The position numbers and the translations under genes are program-made. A stretch of DNA of 64,000 nucleotides, taken from assembly GCF_011405515.1 (NCBI RefSeq), contig NZ_AP022671.1, positions 1,488,001 through 1,552,000 on the forward strand. Reading direction: 5' to 3'. The notes beneath the pieces were generated by a model. It saw nothing but the letters and a program-made list of their open reading frames with translations, was not told the DNA's origin and searched no databases. Source of the stretch: Nitrospira sp. KM1 (GTDB lineage Bacteria; Nitrospirota; Nitrospiria; Nitrospirales; Nitrospiraceae). Shown here piece after piece: positions 35,348 to 45,198 of the stretch (positions are counted from its first letter, which is position 1; each line of letters starts with the position of its first letter).

Positions 35348-36012
35348 GCCGGCACCCGTTGACCAGGCGCCAATACACCCTGAACCAGCGTGATGACCCG
35401 CCGGTTCACCTGCGCCATGACGAGCGGATCGTGGGTGGCGACCACCACCGTGGTGCCGCGAATATTGATGAGCTTGAAGAGTTCGATGATTTCCGCCGTC
35501 AGCTCAGGATCGAGATTGCCGGTCGGTTCATCCGCCAACAGGACGACCGGGCCGTTGACGATCGCGCGGGCAATACAGACACGCTGCTGCTCGCCCGCGC
35601 TGAGTCCTGCCGGGAGGTGATCACGTTTGTGCTCCACGCCGACCGCGCGCAAGGCCTCCGTCACTTTTCGTCTGATGTCTCCGGCAAAGGCCCCCTGGAC
35701 CAGAAGGGGGAGCGCGACATTGTCGAATACCGTCTTCTTGGGAAGGAGGCGGAAGTCCTGAAACACCGTTCCGACCTTGCGGCGTAGATACGGGATCTCG
35801 GATTTTTTGAGCCCGGTGACATGCTTGCCGTGTACGAACACCTGCCCATCGTCCGGCCGCTCGGCCCCGATGAGCATGCGCAGCAAGGTGGATTTGCCGG
35901 CTCCGCTGGGCCCCATCAAGAGGACGAATTCCCCCTTTTCAATTTCAAGCGACACATTCGAAAGAGCCGGCCGGCGGTCGAACTGCTTGGATACACGGAT
36001 CAGCTGGATCAT
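35344..36012 (-). CDS. ftsE: Cell division ATP-binding protein FtsE
   Basis: The start is ATG 36012 (MIQLIRVSKQF), where the family begins and which lies 7 bp after yraN. The 222-residue ABC ATPase has Walker A GPSGAGKS (34-41), signature LSAGEQQR and Walker B VVLLADEPTGNLD. It partners FtsX, encoded with a 4 bp overlap. Confidence 0.95.
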   Translation of the reverse strand: MIQLIRVSKQFDRRPALSNVSLEIEKGEFVLLMGPSGAGKSTLLRMLIGAERPDDGQVFVHGKHVTGLKKSEIPYLRRKVGTVFQDFRLLPKKTVFDNVALPLLVQGAFAGDIRRKVTEALRAVGVEHKRDHLPAGLSAGEQQRVCIARAIVNGPVVLLADEPTGNLDPELTAEIIELFKLINIRGTTVVVATHDPLVMAQVNRRVITLVQGVLAPGQRVPA

Positions 36013-36019
36013 AACCGCC

Positions 36020-36412
36020 TTACCAGGGGAGGTCGTTTCCCGGTACATCAAAGGCATTTTTCAGGTGCTCGATACGGGTGTCCTTCGCGCCCTGTTCCTG
36101 GAGCAGCACCACGTCGAATCGGCAGAGGCGGTCGGTCAGATGGTGCGTCGCCAGATACTGAGCGGCGAGACGCGTCATTTTTTTCTGCTTCCGGCGATCA
36201 ACCGCTTCGATCGCTCCGCCGTATCCCACGGTCCGGCGGGCCTTGACCTCGACGAATACGAGCACCTGCCCGTCCTCCGCAACGAGATCGAGCTCGCCGA
36301 GCGAAGAGCGGAGATTTCTGGCAATAATCCGATACCCCTTCCGTCGAAGGTACGACTCGGCCGTCGCTTCTCCTTCTTGCCCAAAGAGTCGTCTCGGGTC
36401 AAGAATTGTCAC
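36020..36412 (-). CDS. yraN: YraN/UPF0102 family protein
   Basis: The start is taken as GTG 36412, which overlaps the rnhB stop as GTGA. A longer frame to 36478 would overlap rnhB by 70 bp. The 130-residue protein has the UPF0102 endonuclease-like pattern: GQEGEATAESYLRRKGYRII, NLRSSLGELDLVAEDG and VFVEVKARR (the D..ExK nuclease core). Pairing with rnhB is common. Its cell role is not settled. Confidence 0.88.
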   Translation of the reverse strand: MTILDPRRLFGQEGEATAESYLRRKGYRIIARNLRSSLGELDLVAEDGQVLVFVEVKARRTVGYGGAIEAVDRRKQKKMTRLAAQYLATHHLTDRLCRFDVVLLQEQGAKDTRIEHLKNAFDVPGNDLPW

Positions 36413-37080
36413 GCTATTGACCGCGGCGTCTCTTTCGATGGGCTCACGGATGTCGGATACGGCCGCAGCGATCGACAAATGATCTGTGCCACGGGAGCGA
36501 AGGTGCGGCGATGAATCGCGCAGGGACCGTGCTCATCGAGCCGCTTGAGATGCTCATCCGTCCCATATCCCTTGTGCGAGAGAAAGTTGTATTGCGGGTA
36601 CAACCGGTGATACTCGACCATGAGACGATCCCGCGTTACCTTGGCCACGATCGAAGCGGCGGCCACCGAGAAGCACAACGCATCTCCCATGATAATGGAC
36701 CGGCTCAACACCCCGGGACAACGGAGCGTGACCGCGTCGATCAGCAGACAATCGGCCGCGGGTGAGAGCGCCGCGACCGCCCGGCGCATGGCAAGCCGCG
36801 TGGCCTCGAGAATGTTGATCCTGTCGATTTCCTGTTCCGTGGCGGAGCCGACGCCGATGCACACCGCGCGGGCTCTGATGAGCGCATAGAGCCGCTCACG
36901 GTCCGCCTTCGTCAGTTGTTTGGAATCATCGACACCCGTCAGCCTGCAACGGGCGGGAAGGATGACGGCGGCAGCCACAACGGGACCGGCGAGCGGGCCC
37001 CTGCCCGCCTCGTCGAGCCCGGCTATACGGCGATACCCGCACCGCCGGGCTTCGATTTCGAACTCGTTGGTAGGTCCCAC
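36409..37080 (-). CDS. rnhB: Ribonuclease HII
   Basis: The 223-residue protein has the RNase HII signature IAGLDEAGRGPLAGPVVAAA (residues 19-38), with the catalytic D and E, and later DSKQLTKADRERLY and IVAKVTRDRLM. It removes ribonucleotides from DNA. It lies 60 bp after rplS in the translation/division operon. Confidence 0.95.
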   Translation of the reverse strand: MGPTNEFEIEARRCGYRRIAGLDEAGRGPLAGPVVAAAVILPARCRLTGVDDSKQLTKADRERLYALIRARAVCIGVGSATEQEIDRINILEATRLAMRRAVAALSPAADCLLIDAVTLRCPGVLSRSIIMGDALCFSVAAASIVAKVTRDRLMVEYHRLYPQYNFLSHKGYGTDEHLKRLDEHGPCAIHRRTFAPVAQIICRSLRPYPTSVSPSKETPRSIA

Positions 37081-37140
37081 GAAGTCGCCTATGCCGGCTT
37101 TGACAGGGTGATTACCCCTCGTGGTCGCGCTCAGAATGGA

Positions 37141-37572
37141 TCAGGATTTTGCAGCGGCCCCGACTTCGACCGGTTCGGCCTTCTGCTCGGCGGTTCGGGA
37201 GCCTCCCGCCTGCGATTTTGACTCTCCCACAAATTCGCGGTCCTCCACTCTGGAGAATTTGCCCTTCTTCCCGCGTAGGTAATAGAGCTTGGCGCGCCGG
37301 ACTTTTCCCTGGCGGACGACGTCGATTTTGGTCACAATCGGGGAATGGATGGGGAAAATTCGCTCCACCCCAACCCCGTAAGACACTTTGCGCACGGTGA
37401 ACATCTCAGTATTCAATGTCCCCTTGCGCGCAATAACCGCTCCTTCGTAGACCTGAATGCGCTCCTTCTCACCCTCCACCACTTTGACATGAACACGCAC
37501 CGTGTCCCCGATTTCGAACTTCGGGGTCGATTTCTTGGTCAGCGCACGCTGTACTCTCTCCAACTGATTCAT
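37141..37572 (-). CDS. rplS: 50S ribosomal protein L19
   Basis: The start is ATG 37572 ([20 protein letters not shown]), 2 bp after the trmD stop. The 143-residue protein has [38 protein letters not shown] and [14 protein letters not shown], which define L19. About 30 residues beyond the usual end (Ala/Glu/Lys-rich) form an extended tail. Confidence 0.96.
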   Translation of the reverse strand: MNQLERVQRALTKKSTPKFEIGDTVRVHVKVVEGEKERIQVYEGAVIARKGTLNTEMFTVRKVSYGVGVERIFPIHSPIVTKIDVVRQGKVRRAKLYYLRGKKGKFSRVEDREFVGESKSQAGGSRTAEQKAEPVEVGAAAKS

Positions 37573-37574
37573 GG

Positions 37575-38357
37575 CTACTCCTCCCCCCCACAACGAACGG
37601 GCATGCCCCGCATGCCCTCCCGAATGATGTCTCCCAACAACCGGTGATCTTCCTCTTTCAACACCGTCCTATCCAACAAGTCGGGCCGGCGCTGGTACGT
37701 CGCACGGAGTGCTTCTTTGCGCCGCCACAGACGGATCGCCTCGTGATGCCCGGACAGCAACACGTCCGGCACCGTCATGCCGCGAACCTCCGACGGTCTT
37801 GTATAGTGCGGGTACTCCAACAGCGATTCAGAAAACGACTCTTCTACAATCGATTCCGGATCACCTAAGACCCCCGGCACCAACCGCGCCGCGGCGTCGA
37901 TCACGACCAACGCCGCGAGTTCCCCGCCGGTCAGGATGTAATCCCCGACCGAAATTTCCTCAGGCTGCAATGCCAGCCGAACGCGTTCGTCGATCCCTTC
38001 GTAGTGCCCGCAGATGAACATCAATCTCCGCGTCTCACCGGCCAGCTCTCTGGCAACGCTCTGGGTAAATGGTCTCCCTTGGGGTGACGGCAACAACAAC
38101 CGCACATGGTCTCCCTGCGTGCCGTAGCTTGAACATACGTCATCCACCGCACGGAGAATCGGTTCTGCCTTCATGACCATGCCGGCCCCTCCGCCGTATG
38201 GCACGTCATCCGCCACTTTGTGTTTGTCGATCGTATAGTCGCGAAGATTGTGCACCTGGATTTCAAGCAGAGCCTTCTCCCGCGCCCGTTTCAGCATGCT
38301 GCTTCCCACGACCGGCAAGATCATCTCGGGAAACAAGGTGAAGACATCACATCTCAT
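37575..38357 (-). CDS. trmD: tRNA (guanine-N1)-methyltransferase TrmD
   Basis: The 260-residue SPOUT methyltransferase begins [20 protein letters not shown] and has [30 protein letters not shown] and the knot segment [20 protein letters not shown]. It methylates G37 of tRNAs reading CNN codons and prevents frameshifts. It overlaps rimM by 11 bp. Confidence 0.96.
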   Translation of the reverse strand: MRCDVFTLFPEMILPVVGSSMLKRAREKALLEIQVHNLRDYTIDKHKVADDVPYGGGAGMVMKAEPILRAVDDVCSSYGTQGDHVRLLLPSPQGRPFTQSVARELAGETRRLMFICGHYEGIDERVRLALQPEEISVGDYILTGGELAALVVIDAAARLVPGVLGDPESIVEESFSESLLEYPHYTRPSEVRGMTVPDVLLSGHHEAIRLWRRKEALRATYQRRPDLLDRTVLKEEDHRLLGDIIREGMRGMPVRCGGEE

Positions 38358-38883
38358 GATGATCCTCGATCAGGCCCTCGACCCCTTGCACAACCATTCG
38401 CCGCGCCGGCACATCGACGTTCAGGACGAAGTGCTTCGCGGCTGGGATCAACGTCTCCCGCGATCCATCCTTCACTACCAGTACATGATGGCCCGGCAAC
38501 GCCCATACCGTTTCCACGCGCCCCAATTCGCGGCCGTCCTGATTTACGACCGTCATGCCGATCAGATCACATTCGTAATACGTGTCTTCCTGCGTCCGGG
38601 AGAGAGGCTCGCGAGGAACCTGGATTAATCCTCCGCGCAGCGTGCCCGCTTCTTCCGGCGTCGTGACGTCCTGAAACCCGACGATATAGGCGGCACCCGC
38701 CCGGCGGACATGTGACACGGTGCGGTCCGTCGTCTGTCCGGTTTCACCCAGCACCGTGACGGCATGCAAATTATCGAACCGTCCCGGCACGTCGCTCAGT
38801 GAACGGACTTTAACCTGACCCCGGACTCCAAAGGGCTTTTCGATGCGCCCGATTGTCACGCGATCGTCTTGGCCCACGGGCAC
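38347..38883 (-). CDS. rimM: 16S rRNA processing protein RimM
   Basis: The 178-residue protein has the N-terminal RimM barrel (VTIGRIEKPFGVRGQVKVRS) and the C-terminal PRC-barrel (YYECDLIGMTVVNQDGRELG). It helps 30S subunit maturation and binds S19. It lies 3 bp after rpsP and overlaps trmD. Confidence 0.94.
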   Translation of the reverse strand: MPVGQDDRVTIGRIEKPFGVRGQVKVRSLSDVPGRFDNLHAVTVLGETGQTTDRTVSHVRRAGAAYIVGFQDVTTPEEAGTLRGGLIQVPREPLSRTQEDTYYECDLIGMTVVNQDGRELGRVETVWALPGHHVLVVKDGSRETLIPAAKHFVLNVDVPARRMVVQGVEGLIEDHHEM

Positions 38884-38886
38884 GAA

Positions 38887-39171
38887 TCACGCTCCCTTTT
38901 TCTTGCTCGCTTTCTCTGATTCGAACTGCTTCCAGAGGCCGGACCGTCGAAGAAGAGTTTTCACCGTCACGGTAGGTTGAGCTCCGTGGCGCAGCCAACT
39001 CAGCACGCGCTCCTGTTTCAGCTCCGGCAATCCCGCTTCCTTGAGCGGATCGAAAATGCCCAAAATTTCCAGAAAGCGCCCGTCGCGTGGCATACGTGAA
39101 TCCGCCGCCACCACCCGATAGACCGGTCGCTTATGTCGTCCTGTTCTCGTCAATCTCAAATGAACGGCCAC
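38887..39171 (-). CDS. rpsP: 30S ribosomal protein S16
   Basis: The 94-residue protein MAVHLRLTRTGRHKRPVYRV followed by VVAADSRMPRDGRFLEILG is S16, with a Lys-rich C-terminus. It lies 40 bp after ffh. The gene order ffh-rpsP-rimM-trmD-rplS is conserved in many bacteria. The KH-domain gene often found after rpsP is missing here. Confidence 0.97.
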   Translation of the reverse strand: MAVHLRLTRTGRHKRPVYRVVAADSRMPRDGRFLEILGIFDPLKEAGLPELKQERVLSWLRHGAQPTVTVKTLLRRSGLWKQFESEKASKKKGA

Positions 39172-39211
39172 CGTCGTCCTCCTTAGTTGATCGATAACGT
39201 GCTTGTGCCTG

Positions 39212-40567
39212 TCACATCGTGCGCAGAAGCTGTGCCAGCTGTCTGCGACCTCCCGCTCCGGTCATCGCCTTCGCAATCTTGCGGGCGGACAAGAATTGCT
39301 TAATCAGCCGGTTGACTTCGGCGACATTGGTCCCGCTGCCCCGTGCAATCCGCTTTTTCCGGCTCCCATTGATGACGGTGTGATCGCGCCGTTCACGCGA
39401 TGTCATCGAATCGATCATCGCGGCAACTCGCTTCATCTCGCGCTCGGGCACTTGCCCATCCATGGCGCCCTTCAGTTTCTGCCCGCCGGGCAGCATGCTC
39501 AGAATCTGATCCAGGGAGCCGAGCTTGTTCATCTGGCCGATCTGGGCACGAAAATCCTCAAGCGTGAAGGTATTGCTCGTCAGGCGTTTCTGAGTCTCCT
39601 CTGCCTGTTCACGCGTAAACGTGACTTGCGCTTTCTCGATCAGCGACAACACGTCGCCCATGCCCAATATTCGGGAAGCCATTCGATCCGGATGAAACGG
39701 CTCCAGGGCATCCAACTTCTCTCCCACGCCGAGAAATTTGATCGGCTTGCCCGTCACGGCCCTGATCGACAGCACGGCCCCGCCCCGCGCGTCTCCTTCC
39801 GTCTTCGTCAGGATGACGCCGGTCAGTCCGACTTGGCGGTCGAATTGCCCCGCCATGTTGACGGCGTCCTGCCCCGTCATCGCGTCTGCGACGAGCAGAA
39901 CTTCATGAGGCTGAACGGCCGTCTTCACCGCGACCAATTCCGCCATCAATTCAGTATCCACATGGAGACGGCCGCCGGTATCGAGGACCACGAGATCAAA
40001 ACCCTGATCCCGGCCCCGCTCCACGCCGGCCCGACAGACACCGACAACGTCGTGCTCCGACGCGACTGCCTGTTCCGCGCGATGCACGTCGATACCGAGA
40101 TCACGTCCCAGGCTTGCCAATTGATCACCCGCCGCCGGGCGCCGGGGATCCGCTGCCACGAGCAACACACGCTTGCCCTGGTTCTTAAACAGCTTGGCGA
40201 GTTTGCCGCACGTCGTCGTCTTACCGGCCCCCTGCAATCCGACCATCATGACGACGGTGGGCGGCGAGGAAACGAGGGCCAGTCCGGCTCGCTCGCTCCC
40301 CATCATGTTTTTCAGTTCTTCCCAGACAACCTTGACGACCTGATGTCCAGGGGTCAAACTGCTCAGGACCTCCTGCCCCACGGCCTTTTCGCGAACACGC
40401 TCGATAAAGTCCTTGACGACTTTGAGGTTGACGTCGGCTTCCAGGAGTGCAAACCGGACTTCCTTGAGGGCTTCCCCGATGTTCTGTTCGGTGAGCACAC
40501 CCGTGCCGCGAAGCTTCTTCAGGATGTTTTCAAATTTTTCACTGAGTGAATCGAGCATGGCGCTCAC
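39212..40567 (-). CDS. ffh: Signal recognition particle protein Ffh
   Basis: The 451-residue protein has the N domain (MLDSLSEKFENILKKLRGTG), the GTPase G1 loop GLQGAGKTTT (110-119), TKTEGDARGG, and the Met-rich M domain from about residue 320 (MNKLGSLDQILSMLPGGQKL) ending in a basic tail. The G3 motif reads DTGGR where most Ffh proteins have DTAGR. Ffh binds signal sequences and SRP RNA. MLDSLS at 40558 is an alternative start. It heads an eleven-gene series. Confidence 0.96.
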   Translation of the reverse strand: MSAMLDSLSEKFENILKKLRGTGVLTEQNIGEALKEVRFALLEADVNLKVVKDFIERVREKAVGQEVLSSLTPGHQVVKVVWEELKNMMGSERAGLALVSSPPTVVMMVGLQGAGKTTTCGKLAKLFKNQGKRVLLVAADPRRPAAGDQLASLGRDLGIDVHRAEQAVASEHDVVGVCRAGVERGRDQGFDLVVLDTGGRLHVDTELMAELVAVKTAVQPHEVLLVADAMTGQDAVNMAGQFDRQVGLTGVILTKTEGDARGGAVLSIRAVTGKPIKFLGVGEKLDALEPFHPDRMASRILGMGDVLSLIEKAQVTFTREQAEETQKRLTSNTFTLEDFRAQIGQMNKLGSLDQILSMLPGGQKLKGAMDGQVPEREMKRVAAMIDSMTSRERRDHTVINGSRKKRIARGSGTNVAEVNRLIKQFLSARKIAKAMTGAGGRRQLAQLLRTM

Positions 40568-40641
40568 AAAGAAAAAGGCAATCGAAGTGGCACCCCCAGA
40601 TCTCCGATCGCCTCGAAAAATCTAGCAAAAGAGCATCGGGC

Positions 40642-40670
40642 AGTCTAGTGGAGCACCCGAAAGATGTCAA
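40642..40670 (-). promoter_or_regulatory. Sigma70-type promoter of the ffh operon
   Basis: On the minus strand TTGACA (40670-40665) and TAGACT (40647-40642) are 17 bp apart. The predicted start near 40635 leaves about 68 nt before ffh. Confidence 0.65.
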
Positions 40671-40725
40671 GGGTGATGGAGATGGATACTGTGAGAATCG
40701 ATCCGGGACCTACCGGAGCATTTTG

Positions 40726-40754
40726 TTGACATGATGCAGTCCTTTCGATATGGT
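40726..40754 (+). promoter_or_regulatory. Sigma70-type promoter for the DUF4321 gene
   Basis: TTGACA (40726-40731) and TATGGT (40749-40754) are 17 bp apart. The -10 box covers the ATG at 40750, so transcription would begin near 40761. This supports the GTG start at 40804 instead of the longer frame. Confidence 0.55.
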
Positions 40755-40803
40755 CGATCGAGCCAATCATTCTGTCCGGTCAACGGTTTACGAGGCAATA
40801 CTG

Positions 40804-41064
40804 GTGAGAAAATCCCCATGGGTTCTGGTCATGTTCCTCGTAATCGGAGGGTTGCTGGGAGGAGTCCTCGGAGAAATTCTCAGAGTCATGGCTCCCCAAG
40901 GAACCATTCAGACGATATTCTCGACCAACTTCACGCCGGGGATCAGTCCTCCCCTCACGATTGATCTGATCCTCGTCAAATTGACTCTGGGATTCAGCTT
41001 GAAGATCAGCCTGCTGAGCCTTCTGGGGATGTTCGTCGGCGTCTACCTCTACAAAAACGTCTAA
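40804..41064 (+). CDS. DUF4321 membrane protein
   Basis: The start is GTG 40804, with GAGG 8 nt upstream. An ATG at 40750 lies inside the promoter. The 86-residue protein has [20 protein letters not shown], a central polar loop and [20 protein letters not shown], the two-span pattern of DUF4321. These small membrane proteins are of unknown function. The stop overlaps the convergent uvrB stop. Confidence 0.8.
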   Translation: MRKSPWVLVMFLVIGGLLGGVLGEILRVMAPQGTIQTIFSTNFTPGISPPLTIDLILVKLTLGFSLKISLLSLLGMFVGVYLYKNV

Positions 41065-43064
41065 CGCTCGGTCTTCAGTTCCAATTCCTGCAGCCGCAAG
41101 GCGCGAATGCGGTTTCTTAATGCTGCGGCCTTCTCGAACTCCAGAATTTTGGCCGCAGCTTTCATCTCCTGTTCAAGGCGTTTGATCAATGGATCGATGC
41201 CTTCCGCCGAATCGTACACTGCCGGAGTCTCGGCCGCGAGCTCCAACTGTTCGACATTTGTGGATCCATTGGCATATTCCAGCGCGAGAATGTCCTTCTT
41301 AATGCTGACCGGCACGATTCCGTGGGCATCATTATAGTCGGTCTGGATTTTCCTCCGGCGCGCCGTCTCACCTATGGCTTCTCGCATGGAGTCGGTGACC
41401 GAATCGCCATACAGGATCACGCGGCCACTGGCATTTCTGGCCGCACGGCCGGCCGTCTGAATCAACGACCGGTAGGAGCGGAGATAACCCTCTTTGTCGG
41501 CATCGAGAATGGCCACTAAACTCACCTCGGGAAGATCCAACCCCTCGCGCAGCAGATTGATCCCGACGAGAACATCGAAAATTCCCCGTCGCAGGTCACG
41601 GATGATTTCAGCCCGTTCCAGCGTTTTGATATCGGAATGGAGGTATCGCACCTTGACCCCGATTTCATGGTAATACTCGCTCAGGTCCTCCGCCATGCGC
41701 TTGGTCAGCGTGGTCACGAGGACGCGCCCGCCTTGCCGGACCTCCGCCCGCACTTCTCCGAGCAGGTGATCCACCTGGCCTTTGGCAGGCCGCACCTCAA
41801 TCACGGGATCGAGCAGGCCGGTCGGCCGAATGATCTGCTCGACGACCTCTCCCTGGGTATGCTTCACCTCATATGGACCCGGCGTCGCCGAGACATGAAT
41901 GACCTGATTGAGGCACTGTTCAAATTCGGAAAATTTCAACGGACGATTGTCCACGGCTGATGGAAGCCGGAATCCGTAATCGACCAGCGTCCGCTTTCTC
42001 GAGTAGTCGCCTTCGAACATGCCGCCGACTTGCGGAATCGTGGCATGCGATTCGTCAACGATCAGCAAAAAGTCTTTGGGGAAATAATCCATGAGCGTGG
42101 GCGGCGGTTCTCCGGCCTTCCGTCCGCTCAGATGACGTGAATAATTCTCGATTCCATGACAGTAGCCCATGGCGCGGATCATCTCCAGATCGAATCGCGT
42201 CCGCTGGGCGATGCGCTGAGCCTCCACGAGTTGATTCTGAGTCTTGAACAGGGCAACGCGTTCGTCCAATTCATCTTCGATGCCGGTAATCGCCTGCTCG
42301 TATCGGTCAGGGGCAATGAGATAGTGGGTATTTGGGTACACGGCCACCTTCGGAAGCCGCGCCAGCGATTTGCCCGTCAACGGATCGATCTCATGGATGG
42401 CATCGACGACGTCGCCAAACAATTCGATTCGGACCGATCGAGCCTCGTTCGACGCAGGAAAGATTTCAATGACATCGCCCCGGGCACGGAACGTCCCCCG
42501 ATGGAAGTCGATGTCATTGCGCTCATATTGGATTTCCACCAGCTTGGCGAGAATTTTTTCCCGCCGAATCTCCATGCCTTCCTCCACATACAGCAGCATT
42601 CCGTGATAGATTTCCGGCGACCCCAGCCCGTAGATACAGGAAACCGATGAAACGATCAGCACGTCATTGCGTTGAAGCAGGGATGACGTCGCGGCATGAC
42701 GCATTTGATCGATGGCATCGTTGATGGAGGAATCCTTCGCGATGTAGGTGTCGGTCTGGGGCAGGTAGGCTTCGGGCTGATAGTAATCGTAATAACTGAT
42801 GAAATACTCTACTGCATTGTTCGGGAAAAACTGTTTGAACTCCTGATAGAGCTGGCCCGCAAGCGTCTTGTTGTGCACGAGGACAAGCGTGGGTTTCTGG
42901 ACCTGCTCGATGACGTTGGCCATCGTGAAGGTCTTGCCGGAGCCCGTCACACCGAGCAATGCCTGGTGTTTGCGGCCGGCGCGGATCCCGGCCGTCAGCT
43001 TTTCAATGGCCTGCTGTTGATCCCCGCATGGTTTGAAAGGCGCTTCTAGTCGAAACGGTGCCAT
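41061..43064 (-). CDS. uvrB: Excinuclease ABC subunit B
   Basis: The 667-residue helicase-like protein has Walker [17 protein letters not shown] (about 39-54), the beta-hairpin [20 protein letters not shown], helicase motifs in [20 protein letters not shown] and a C-terminal UVR motif ([20 protein letters not shown]). UvrB verifies damage in nucleotide excision repair. A UvrA homologue is encoded at 54.2 kb. Confidence 0.97.
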   Translation of the reverse strand: MAPFRLEAPFKPCGDQQQAIEKLTAGIRAGRKHQALLGVTGSGKTFTMANVIEQVQKPTLVLVHNKTLAGQLYQEFKQFFPNNAVEYFISYYDYYQPEAYLPQTDTYIAKDSSINDAIDQMRHAATSSLLQRNDVLIVSSVSCIYGLGSPEIYHGMLLYVEEGMEIRREKILAKLVEIQYERNDIDFHRGTFRARGDVIEIFPASNEARSVRIELFGDVVDAIHEIDPLTGKSLARLPKVAVYPNTHYLIAPDRYEQAITGIEDELDERVALFKTQNQLVEAQRIAQRTRFDLEMIRAMGYCHGIENYSRHLSGRKAGEPPPTLMDYFPKDFLLIVDESHATIPQVGGMFEGDYSRKRTLVDYGFRLPSAVDNRPLKFSEFEQCLNQVIHVSATPGPYEVKHTQGEVVEQIIRPTGLLDPVIEVRPAKGQVDHLLGEVRAEVRQGGRVLVTTLTKRMAEDLSEYYHEIGVKVRYLHSDIKTLERAEIIRDLRRGIFDVLVGINLLREGLDLPEVSLVAILDADKEGYLRSYRSLIQTAGRAARNASGRVILYGDSVTDSMREAIGETARRRKIQTDYNDAHGIVPVSIKKDILALEYANGSTNVEQLELAAETPAVYDSAEGIDPLIKRLEQEMKAAAKILEFEKAAALRNRIRALRLQELELKTER

Positions 43065-43189
43065 CGGACGTCCTGTTGATCCGTTACTGTATCACGCCGC
43101 AGCGGATGGATTCACAGTTGAACGAAAGACCATGACCGACCGATTGAGTCGGCCATGGCTTCCGGTTGAGCATGAGAGATGCCGGTGGG

Positions 43190-44485
43190 TTAGCGTCCGA
43201 TGCGGCGGCTGCCGCCGTATGAATTGTCTTGACGCCGAAATGACTGGTTGTCGTGGTGACGCGCCGAATTGAATTCAACGCGCCGGCGCGACCTAGGCCG
43301 CCCCGCCTGTTGCTCATCCGCCGGAGGCGTCGCCGCAGGAGGCATGACGGCGAATTCCGGCAAAGGCAGCTTCTTGGTCTGAATGCGCAGTTGCCGGACC
43401 ATCCGGAGATACTCGTGCTCTTCTGCTTGAGACAGGATGAGAAACGTCGCCCCTTCCTTTTCCGCACGACCGGTTCGTCCGGCGCGATGAACGTACGAGT
43501 TGGGATTCGTCGGCAATTCGTAGTGAATCACCTGGGCCACGTCCGGAATGTCCAGTCCTCTCGCCGCGACATCGGTGGCGATAAGCGACCGAATCCTGCC
43601 GGCTCGGAACGCTCCGAGTGTCCGCTCACGTTGGGCCTGACTGTGGTTGCCGGTGATGGCCCCGACGGAAGCCACTTCCCCGCCCAATCGCGCGGCCAGC
43701 CGCCTGACTTTGTATTTTTGGTCGCAGAACACCATGGATCGGTCGCCGGCCCTGACGGTTTTCAGCAGTGTGTGAACGAGTTGTGCGCGTGACTGCTCGC
43801 CGGGGACGACATAGTAGGCATGCGTGATGGACGTCGGGCTGTTGACGCCTGGATCGACCGAGATACGCACCGGATTTTGCTGCATGCCTTGCGCCAACTG
43901 TAGGATGTCCTGTGAAAACGTTGCGGAAAAAAGCAGCGTCTGTCGCTCGCGCGGGAGCAGCTTCAAGATCCGCTGGATATCACGCAGAAATCCTCTGTCC
44001 AACATCTGATCTGCCTCGTCCATGACCAGCCACGTGACTGCGCCAAGTTTCAAATGTCCCGAACCGGCCAGGTCGAGCAGCCGGCCGGGAGTGCCGACAA
44101 CCACCAGCGGGTGCCTTCTCAAGGCGCGATAGTGTCTCTCGATGGGAGTTCCGCCATAGACGGCCAGCGACGTGACTGCCGGAGGAGCGTACTTGCGGAG
44201 TTCTGACTCGATTTGGAGAGCGAGCTCGCGCGTGGGTGCCAGTATCAAAAATTTCGCGGTCCCTGCTTCGAGCTGCGGCGGAACGGCGCGCAACGCCAGA
44301 TCGATCATGGGCAGCAGAAAGGCGAGGGTTTTCCCACTCCCGGTCTTGGCCTGCGCCATGACGTCACGACCGTCCAGTGCCGGCCGAATGGCGGCCTGTT
44401 GAATCGGTGTTGGCGTCGTGATACCGGCCTGTGCCAGGCGCTGGGCAAGAAACGGGGGCAGATTCATCTGAGCAAACATAGACAT
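43190..44485 (-). CDS. DEAD-box RNA helicase, RhlE-like
   Basis: The 431-residue protein has the Q motif (GITTPTPIQQAAI), Walker A AKTGSGKT (46-53), DEAD in VMDEADQML, SAT as LFSATFS, and HRAGRTGR. A basic, Gly/Arg/Ser-rich tail of about 50 residues follows the core, as in RhlE-type helicases. It unwinds RNA duplexes in ribosome assembly and RNA decay. It follows the RRM gene on the same strand, so the two may be expressed together in the cold. Confidence 0.92.
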   Translation of the reverse strand: MSMFAQMNLPPFLAQRLAQAGITTPTPIQQAAIRPALDGRDVMAQAKTGSGKTLAFLLPMIDLALRAVPPQLEAGTAKFLILAPTRELALQIESELRKYAPPAVTSLAVYGGTPIERHYRALRRHPLVVVGTPGRLLDLAGSGHLKLGAVTWLVMDEADQMLDRGFLRDIQRILKLLPRERQTLLFSATFSQDILQLAQGMQQNPVRISVDPGVNSPTSITHAYYVVPGEQSRAQLVHTLLKTVRAGDRSMVFCDQKYKVRRLAARLGGEVASVGAITGNHSQAQRERTLGAFRAGRIRSLIATDVAARGLDIPDVAQVIHYELPTNPNSYVHRAGRTGRAEKEGATFLILSQAEEHEYLRMVRQLRIQTKKLPLPEFAVMPPAATPPADEQQAGRPRSRRRVEFNSARHHDNQSFRRQDNSYGGSRRIGR

Positions 44486-44585
44486 AAAACTCCTTGTTGG
44501 ATCAACTTCCCGGGACTGCAGTACGGCCGATCACTCGGCCGAGAAACGCATCGTGAGGATGGGCAATTCTAGGAAGGATGTGATT

Positions 44586-44610
44586 CGGGGCTGTCATGAC
44601 GACAGCCCCG
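44586..44610 (-). terminator. Hairpin between the RRM and helicase genes
   Basis: A perfect 10 bp inverted repeat (CGGGGCTGTC / GACAGCCCCG) with a 5-base loop follows the RRM stop. No T-run follows, so it may be an attenuator or mRNA-stabilising hairpin instead of a strong terminator. Confidence 0.5.
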
Positions 44611-44634
44611 GTTTGGATACGTAAACGATCCGGC

Positions 44635-44934
44635 TCAGTGCCGGCCGCCGCCAAATCCGCCGCGGCCTCCACCGCCTGAACGCGGTTCCTGCGGTCGCGC
44701 TTCATTGACAGTCAATGTACGTCCGCCCAGTTGGGTGCCATTTAACGACGTGATCGCCGTCTGGGCTTCTGAATCACTGGACATTTCCACGAAGCCGAAT
44801 CCTCTGGACTGGCCGGTGAATTTATCAGTGATGATACGGGCTGATGCCACCGCCCCGTGTGCAGCAAACAAATCACTCAGCTGCTGCTCGGTTGTGGAAT
44901 ACGGCAAACCCCCAACATAAATCTTCGAACCCAT
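44635..44934 (-). CDS. RRM-type RNA-binding protein
   Basis: The 99-residue protein is a single RRM with RNP2 IYVGGLP (residues 4-10) and RNP1 RGFGFVEM (44-51), then a Gly/Arg tail (RSGGGGRGGFGGGRH). Such small bacterial RRM proteins are RNA chaperones, often cold-induced. AAAGGAGG lies 6 nt before the ATG. About 260 bp of untranslated sequence lies upstream, including a GGCCTG/CAGGCC stem. Confidence 0.92.
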   Translation of the reverse strand: MGSKIYVGGLPYSTTEQQLSDLFAAHGAVASARIITDKFTGQSRGFGFVEMSSDSEAQTAITSLNGTQLGGRTLTVNEARPQEPRSGGGGRGGFGGGRH

Positions 44935-45198
44935 CGGGTTCCTCCTTTGAGAAAATGGTGTTGTCTTGGACTCGAGAAGAGGTGAGGAAGGAGTGGGCCG
45001 AAGACGCGAACACGATGGCGACTCAGGTCTGGCTTCCGATCAGATCCCCGGGCAGAACCAAAACAACATCAGTACCGGGCCTGTCACGTTCAACTGTCTC
45101 ACCGCCAGGCCATTCGCGGTGATACACTGGTACACAATACCTCACAGCAACAGGACAAAGCAAGACCAAATCACATACTGATCAGATTTTTCAGATGG

